DNA of 9,492 bases from Psychrilyobacter sp. (GTDB taxonomy: Bacteria > Fusobacteriota > Fusobacteriia > Fusobacteriales > Fusobacteriaceae). Shown piece by piece: positions 6,034 to 9,492 of this stretch (within the stretch, counting starts at the first letter, position 1; every line of letters begins with the position of its first letter). Below the pieces are notes generated by a model that ran no database searches, had not been told where the DNA came from, and saw only the letters and a list, made by a program, of their open reading frames with translations. The stretch spans positions 1 to 9,492 of the forward strand of contig JAGLEA010000198.1 in NCBI GenBank assembly GCA_023145315.1, given 5' to 3'. Position numbers and translations under genes: made by a program.

Positions 6034-6459
6034 ATGAAACAAGATATGAAAACAGTAAATGATATAATCAAAATCATAGGTGAATCACAAATCACAGAGA
6101 TAGCAATAGAGGAAAAAGAGTTTAAATTATTTATTAAAAAACCAAAGTTAGCAGTGTCAAATGTAGTAGTAAATACAGAAGAAATAGTAGGAGAAAACAC
6201 AGAAGAAATAGAAATAAATAATATAGAAGAAATAGTTTCTGAAACAGTAGGAAAGTTTTACTATATAGACAAAAATGAGAAAAAAATAATTTCAGAAGGA
6301 ATGGAAGTAAAAGAGGGGCAAAAAATAGGATATATAAAGGCAATTGGCCTTAAAACAGATATAATTAGTCATACTAATGGAATTATAAAAGAAATTATAT
6401 CGAAAAATGGCGACATAGCAGAGTATGGGAAAGTACTTGTGAAAATAGAAAAGAGCTAA
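6034..6459 (+). CDS. accB: AccB-like biotin carboxyl carrier protein lacking the canonical biotinylation motif
   Basis: AccB normally carries biotin between the biotin carboxylase and carboxyltransferase of acetyl-CoA carboxylase, the first step of fatty-acid synthesis. This 141-residue protein has the AccB N-terminal helix and strand (I-I-K-I-I-G-E-S-Q-I-T-E-I-A-I-E, then F-K-L-F-I-K-K). A glutamate-rich linker (about 48-71) built of three 8-residue repeats replaces the usual Ala/Pro linker. A biotinyl/lipoyl-type barrel fills about 72-141. In that barrel the expected E-A-M-K-M-M-N reads K-A-I-G-L-K-T (102-108). Aligned on the flanking glycines G95 and G116, whose spacing is normal, the biotin-lysine column is G105, and the nearest lysines are K102 and K107. 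The domain may therefore be non-biotinylated. The ATG at 6034 follows AAGGGGGT (6022-6029). accC starts 12 bases after the stop. Membership of the AccB family is secure; a working carrier role is not. Confidence 0.85.
   Translation: MKQDMKTVNDIIKIIGESQITEIAIEEKEFKLFIKKPKLAVSNVVVNTEEIVGENTEEIEINNIEEIVSETVGKFYYIDKNEKKIISEGMEVKEGQKIGYIKAIGLKTDIISHTNGIIKEIISKNGDIAEYGKVLVKIEKS
6175..6246 (+). repeat. Three imperfect 24-base tandem repeats in the accB linker
   Basis: The units start at 6175, 6199 and 6223. The first two share ACAGAAGAAATAG, and the third differs there by one base (ATAGAAGAAATAG). They encode the 8-residue blocks T-E-E-I-V-G-E-N, T-E-E-I-E-I-N-N and I-E-E-I-V-S-E-T at residues 48-71. 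The exact 24-base period suggests the linker lengthened by duplication and then drifted in frame. Confidence 0.7.
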
Positions 6460-6471
6460 TTAGGAGGGGAA

Positions 6472-7824
6472 ATGTTTAAAAAAATATTAATAGCTAATCG
6501 TGGAGAAATAGCTGTAAGAATAATAAGAGCAGCCAAGGAACTAGAAATAGAAACAGTTGCAGTATATTCAATGGCTGATAAAGATAGTTTACATGTGATG
6601 CTAGCTGATGAATCAGTATGTATTGGACCTGCAATGAGTTCAGAATCATATTTAAAGATTCCTAATATAATAGCTGCAGCAGAAGCAACTGGAGCAGAAG
6701 CTATCCATCCAGGTTATGGTTTTTTAGCAGAAAATGCAGAATTTGCTAAGATATGTAAAAAACATGGAATAACTTTTATAGGACCAAGCCCAGAAGCAAT
6801 CAACAACATGGGGGATAAAGCAACTGCTAGAGCTACCGCTATAGAAAATGGTGTACCACTAACAAATGGAACAGGTATTATCCATAAGATGGAAGATGCA
6901 AGAGATGTAGTAAACGAAAAAATAGGTTATCCTGTAATGATAAAGGCTACTGCTGGTGGCGGTGGAAAAGGAATGAGAATAGCAAGAAATGATGCAGAAT
7001 TTGCTGTTAATTTTGGTGCTGCTCAAAATGAAGCTGATAAAGCATTTGGAAATCCTGATTGTTATGTAGAGAAATATGTTGAAAATCCAAGACATATTGA
7101 GATCCAAATAGTAGGAGATAAATTTGGAAATGTTGTTCATTTAGGGGAGAGAGACTGCTCTATTCAAAGAAGACATCAAAAATTAGTAGAAGAAGCTCCA
7201 TCTGCAACACTACCTGAAGGTGTAAGAAAGAAGATGGGAGATGCTGCTGTAAAGTTAGCAAAAGCTATTAATTATGATTCAGTAGGTACTTTAGAATTTT
7301 TAGTAGACGTAAACAATGATTTCTTCTTTATGGAGATGAATACAAGAGTTCAAGTGGAACATACAGTAACAGAGACAGTAACAGGATTTGATATAATAAA
7401 AGCTCAGATAATAGTGGCATCAGGTCATGAACTATCTGTAAAACAATCTGATATAGAACTACACGGACATTCTATAGAATGTAGAATAAATGCTGAAGAT
7501 TCAGACAATGGATTCTTACCATCAGCTGGAACACTAGAGAAATACATAGTTCCTGGTGGAATAGGTGTAAGAGTAGATTCTCATTCATATCAAGGATATG
7601 ATATTCCACCATATTATGATTCTATGATTGGAAAACTAATAGTTCATGGTGTTGATAGAGAAGAGGCTATAATTAGGATGAAGAGAGCACTAGAAGAGTA
7701 TATGATAGAGGGGGTAGAAACAACTATTAAATTTCATAAAAAGGTATTAGATACAGAGGAATTTAGAAGTGGAAACTACTCAACAAATTTTATTGAGAAA
7801 AATTTTCCAGAATGTTTAAAGTAA
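6472..7824 (+). CDS. accC: Biotin carboxylase subunit of acetyl-CoA carboxylase
   Basis: This ATP-grasp enzyme carboxylates carrier-bound biotin using ATP and bicarbonate in the cytoplasm. Its 450 residues match the standalone AccC length. The N-terminal domain opens F-K-K-I-L-I-A-N-R-G-E-I-A-V-R and contains H-P-G-Y-G-F-L-A-E-N. The glycine-rich ATP loop is K-A-T-A-G-G-G-G-K-G-M-R. The strand with E-R-D-C-S-I-Q-R-R-H-Q-K holds C229 and K237. The active-site segment M-E-M-N-T-R-V-Q-V-E-H places E288, N290 and R292 at the E. coli numbers. The C-terminal domain has R-I-N-A-E-D. A threonine (T298) replaces the usual proline after that histidine, a mild difference. The ribosome site is AGGAGGGG (6462-6469). 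Nothing suggests loss of activity, which contrasts with the odd carrier gene beside it. Related biotin carboxylase subunits of other acyl-CoA carboxylases look similar, but pairing with accB and a yqhY-like gene supports AccC. Confidence 0.95.
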   Translation: MFKKILIANRGEIAVRIIRAAKELEIETVAVYSMADKDSLHVMLADESVCIGPAMSSESYLKIPNIIAAAEATGAEAIHPGYGFLAENAEFAKICKKHGITFIGPSPEAINNMGDKATARATAIENGVPLTNGTGIIHKMEDARDVVNEKIGYPVMIKATAGGGGKGMRIARNDAEFAVNFGAAQNEADKAFGNPDCYVEKYVENPRHIEIQIVGDKFGNVVHLGERDCSIQRRHQKLVEEAPSATLPEGVRKKMGDAAVKLAKAINYDSVGTLEFLVDVNNDFFFMEMNTRVQVEHTVTETVTGFDIIKAQIIVASGHELSVKQSDIELHGHSIECRINAEDSDNGFLPSAGTLEKYIVPGGIGVRVDSHSYQGYDIPPYYDSMIGKLIVHGVDREEAIIRMKRALEEYMIEGVETTIKFHKKVLDTEEFRSGNYSTNFIEKNFPECLK

Positions 7825-7850
7825 AAAGTAGGAAATAAAAATAATAATCA

Positions 7851-7856
7851 TATAAT
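7851..7856 (+). promoter_or_regulatory. Possible -10 element ahead of the Asp23-family gene
   Basis: A perfect TATAAT lies 31 bases before the next ATG, in the 62-base gap after accC. No -35 hexamer or TG extension supports it, and the gap is nearly all A/T, so a chance match is likely. No terminator is present in this gap, so accC transcription should continue into the next gene. Confidence 0.22.
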
Positions 7857-7886
7857 ATAATAAGAAAATAATTTTGGAGGTGCAAA

Positions 7887-8252
7887 ATGTCAGGATTAGG
7901 AAATATAAAGATATCAGATGATGTAGTAAAGGTAATAGCTGCTAGAGCAACACTAGGTGTAGAAGGGATCTATAAGATGACTAGTGGAGTAACTGATGAA
8001 GTGAATAAAATTTTAGGAATCAACAAGATGACTAAGGGTGTAAAAGTCGAAGTAGGAGAAAAAGAGTGTAGTGTAGATGTTCATATTGTTGTAGAATATG
8101 GATACCCAATTCCTATAATAGCTATGAAAGTTCAAGAGAATATTATTAAAAATATAACCGAGTTAACAGGATTAAAAGTTTTAGAAGTGAATGTATATAT
8201 ACAAGATGTTAAAGTAAAAGAGAGAAAAGAGGAAGAAGTAATATTAGACTAG
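7887..8252 (+). CDS. Asp23/Gls24 family protein (YqhY-like)
   Basis: This 121-residue soluble protein of the Asp23/Gls24 (DUF322) family shows the pattern G-N-I-K-I-S-D-D-V-V-K-V-I-A-A-R-A-T-L-G-V-E-G-I at the start. The core V-D-V-H-I-V-V-E-Y-G-Y-P-I-P follows, then V-Q-E-N-I-I-K-N-I-T-E-L-T-G-L-K-V-L-E-V-N-V. The Lys/Glu-rich tail is typical. In Bacillus subtilis the family member YqhY is encoded directly after accB-accC, and its loss has been linked to harmful acetyl-CoA carboxylase activity. The same position here supports a YqhY-like role in tuning fatty-acid precursor supply. In staphylococci Asp23 is held at the membrane by AmaP, and an amaP homologue comes next here, so this product may be membrane-tethered. 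The ribosome site is GGAGG (7876-7880). The TAG stop is embedded in a hairpin (8250-8270). Family is sure; the metabolic role is inferred from context. Confidence 0.9.
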   Translation: MSGLGNIKISDDVVKVIAARATLGVEGIYKMTSGVTDEVNKILGINKMTKGVKVEVGEKECSVDVHIVVEYGYPIPIIAMKVQENIIKNITELTGLKVLEVNVYIQDVKVKERKEEEVILD

Positions 8253-8276
8253 AGGCGTAATACGCCTCTAATTTTT
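8250..8276 (+). terminator. Hairpin with T tract after the Asp23-family gene; terminator or attenuator
   Basis: A perfect 9-bp stem (8250-8258 with 8262-8270, GC-rich in the middle) encloses a 3-base loop. After one A comes five Ts (8272-8276). The stop codon TAG (8250-8252) forms the foot of the stem, so a ribosome finishing the gene would cover it. The T tract is short and amaP starts only 24 bases later with no evident promoter, so partial termination that lowers downstream expression fits best. Confidence 0.65.
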
Positions 8277-8300
8277 AGCTAAGAAATTGGAGGAATTAAT

Positions 8301-8798
8301 ATGTTTATAAAACTTATTTTTGGATTAGCATGGATTGGTATTTTATGTTTGGGATTAGCTGGAATATATCTAGGAATATTTCCAGAATCTCTAGATATGA
8401 TAGATTTTAGTTCTTATCTAGTTCGTGGTGGAATATCAGGAGTATCTTTAATATATGTATTACTGTTTCTTGAGAAAATAATTATATTAACGGAAAAACC
8501 AAAAGAATTAAAAATAAAAACACCAAATGGGATATTAAAAATATCGTCTAATTCAATTAATAATATAGTGAAAGAAGCAGTAGGAGATTATCCTAAAATT
8601 AAAAATGTAAAAGTTAAAAATAAAAATGTGAGAAAAAAATTGAAAATTTTTGTATCAATTGATATAATATCTAGTCATTCACTTTCAGAAGATCTTGCTC
8701 TAATTCAGCAAGAAATAAAAAATAGAATAGAAAATTATTTAGATTTAAGTATTGTAGAAGTTGAACTAAGAGTAACTAAGTTACTTCAAGGCAACTAG
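8301..8798 (+). CDS. amaP: AmaP-like alkaline-shock membrane anchor protein
   Basis: AmaP anchors Asp23-family proteins to the cytoplasmic membrane, as known in Staphylococcus aureus. The 165-residue product has two hydrophobic segments, about 5-27 and 44-63, joined by a short linker containing P-E-S-L-D. A soluble cytoplasmic domain follows, with the AmaP-like run I-K-T-P-N-G-I-L-K-I-S-S-N-S-I-N-N-I-V-K then alternating strand and helix to the end. That tail domain resembles the Asp23 fold itself, so the two proteins could interact through like folds. The ribosome site (TTGGAGGA, 8287-8294) is strong. The gene sits between an Asp23-family gene and a DUF2273 gene, the combination usually seen in Asp23 loci. 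The cysteine at 16 is preceded by leucine, so it is not a lipobox. Sequence similarity in this family is low, so the call rests on topology, tail pattern and context. Confidence 0.78.
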   Translation: MFIKLIFGLAWIGILCLGLAGIYLGIFPESLDMIDFSSYLVRGGISGVSLIYVLLFLEKIIILTEKPKELKIKTPNGILKISSNSINNIVKEAVGDYPKIKNVKVKNKNVRKKLKIFVSIDIISSHSLSEDLALIQQEIKNRIENYLDLSIVEVELRVTKLLQGN

Positions 8799-8819
8799 AT
8801 ATGGAAGAGGTGAATTAAT

Positions 8820-9032
8820 ATGGGATTAGAAAAGTTGATTGAAAATTTCATACTAAATGGTAGAAAATATATAGGTGGATTAATGGGGTTTGCTTTTGGA
8901 TATGTGCTAATAGCTCATGGAATAGCAGCACTTCTAATTGTAATATTAACAACTTATGTAGGAGCTACACTTTCAGATGGAAAAAAAATTAAAGAGATAA
9001 AAAAAATTATTATCGATAGACTAAAGGATTAG
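8820..9032 (+). CDS. DUF2273 family small membrane protein
   Basis: The 70-residue product has a short amphipathic N-terminus (G-L-E-K-L-I-E-N-F-I). Two hydrophobic stretches, about 18-33 and 34-51, form a membrane hairpin that contains the glycine-rich G-G-L-M-G-F-A-F-G motif. A basic Lys-rich tail ends K-K-I-I-I-D-R-L-K-D. This pattern and size match the DUF2273 family, which is commonly found beside Asp23 and AmaP genes. No biochemical role is established for it that I know of; a part in the membrane-bound Asp23 assembly is inference from co-location. The ATG follows AGAGGTG (8806-8812) with good spacing. It lies 21 bases after amaP and 14 before nusB, consistent with one transcript. Confidence 0.8.
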   Translation: MGLEKLIENFILNGRKYIGGLMGFAFGYVLIAHGIAALLIVILTTYVGATLSDGKKIKEIKKIIIDRLKD

Positions 9033-9046
9033 TAGGAAGGAGAATT

Positions 9047-9492
9047 ATGAGTAGAAAGATAGCTAGAGAGGAACTATTTAAGCTTTTATTTGAAGCTGAT
9101 ATGAACAAGGTAACACCTATGCAAAGATTAGAAGAATTTTTGGAAGAAGGAATGAGAAGAACTGAAAAATTTGGAGAGGAAGAAACTACAAATAATGTAG
9201 AAGAAATTCAATTTTCTACTAGTGAGATAGAATTTATCAGAGAATTTGCAAGTGGAATTGATAAGCACTATGGAACTATTAACCAAGAGTTATCTGAAAA
9301 GATGGATGAATGGTCATTAGCGACTGTAGGGAGTGTAGAGAGATCACTTCTAAGATTTGGTGTATATGAATTAATGTATGAAGAAACAGGGTTTGAGATA
9401 GTTTTAAACGAGATAATAGAGTTAGCAAAAGTTTATGGTGACACAGGTTCTCATGAGTTTGTAAATGGAGTACTAGCAAAATTTATAAAAAC
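9047..9492 (+). CDS. nusB: Transcription antitermination factor NusB, cut by the window end
   Basis: The ATG at 9047 follows the ribosome site GGAAGGAG (9035-9042) and the frame stays open to the last base, giving 148 complete codons without a stop. NusB binds boxA RNA with NusE (ribosomal protein S10) and helps RNA polymerase read through rRNA operons. The start S-R-K-I-A-R-E-E-L-F-K-L-L-F-E is the usual NusB N-terminus. The conserved C-terminal half is clear: V-G-S-V-E-R-S-L-L-R-F-G-V-Y-E-L-M-Y, then V-L-N-E-I-I-E-L-A-K-V-Y-G, then S-H-E-F-V-N-G-V-L-A-K. A Glu-rich insertion of roughly 20 residues (about 34-55) separates the halves. The final motif is already present, so only a few residues are likely missing. 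It follows yqhY in Bacillus subtilis too, supporting the operon assignment. Confidence 0.93.
   Translation, partial: MSRKIAREELFKLLFEADMNKVTPMQRLEEFLEEGMRRTEKFGEEETTNNVEEIQFSTSEIEFIREFASGIDKHYGTINQELSEKMDEWSLATVGSVERSLLRFGVYELMYEETGFEIVLNEIIELAKVYGDTGSHEFVNGVLAKFIK

Noticed and set aside
5952..6200. Minus-strand open frame of 82 codons spanning the dnaE-accB gap
   Set aside because: It overlaps the coding part of accB, would erase the predicted accB promoter and ribosome site, and its product is an F/I-rich composition typical of antisense to A-rich coding DNA.
6134..6343. Minus-strand open frame rich in Leu, Phe and Tyr inside accB
   Set aside because: It is the complement of the Glu/Lys-rich accB linker and carrier region, with low-complexity composition and no ribosome site.
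8340..8354. Lipoprotein signal in AmaP at cysteine 16
   Set aside because: The residue before the cysteine is leucine, not the small residue a lipobox needs, and a second membrane segment follows.
9279..9479. Minus-strand open frame of 66 codons near the window end
   Set aside because: It is antisense to the conserved C-terminal half of nusB, which is clearly the real gene.

Overview
The window is a very AT-rich, A/G-biased segment with heavy use of ATA and AGA codons. Every gene I can support is on the + strand. The gene set and codon style suggest the Fusobacteriota (Fusobacterium, Cetobacterium, Ilyobacter and relatives). A low-GC clostridium is the main alternative. This placement is inference from family resemblance, not a search result.

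Layout. Bases 1-156 are the 3' end of a PLP-dependent amino-acid racemase of the ornithine/alanine racemase family. A 172-base gap follows, holding four copies of a 9-base motif (two per strand, including a perfect 14-bp inverted repeat) and then a near-consensus sigma-70 promoter. It leads into an NhaC-type Na+/H+ antiporter (329-1747), closed by a terminator with a GCAA loop. Next comes a complete yefM-yoeB type II toxin-antitoxin module (1907-2425). Its promoter overlaps two GTAC-core sites whose centres are 12 bp apart, and it has its own terminator (2435-2479). The replicative DNA polymerase III alpha subunit dnaE (2537-5959) follows, with an extended -10 promoter inside a small direct-repeat array.

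From about 5977 to the window end is one probable operon: accB, accC, an Asp23/YqhY-family gene, amaP, a DUF2273 small membrane protein gene and nusB (cut by the window edge). Its core resembles the accB-accC-yqhY-nusB order of Bacillus subtilis. Here amaP and DUF2273 are inserted between the yqhY-like gene and nusB, so a membrane anchor sits beside its likely Asp23-family partner. A strong hairpin with a T tract lies just after the yqhY-like gene and may attenuate transcription into amaP-DUF2273-nusB.

The most unusual observation is in accB. Its N-terminal and carrier-domain framework match a biotin carboxyl carrier protein, but the position that should hold the biotinylated lysine (AMKM motif) reads A-I-G-L-K, with glycine in the lysine column and no indel to explain it. 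Either this carrier is not biotinylated, or it uses a displaced lysine in a way the family is not known to allow. A second observation is that DnaE keeps what looks like a full set of PHP-domain metal ligands. I found no RNA genes, insertion sequences, CRISPR arrays or phage genes.
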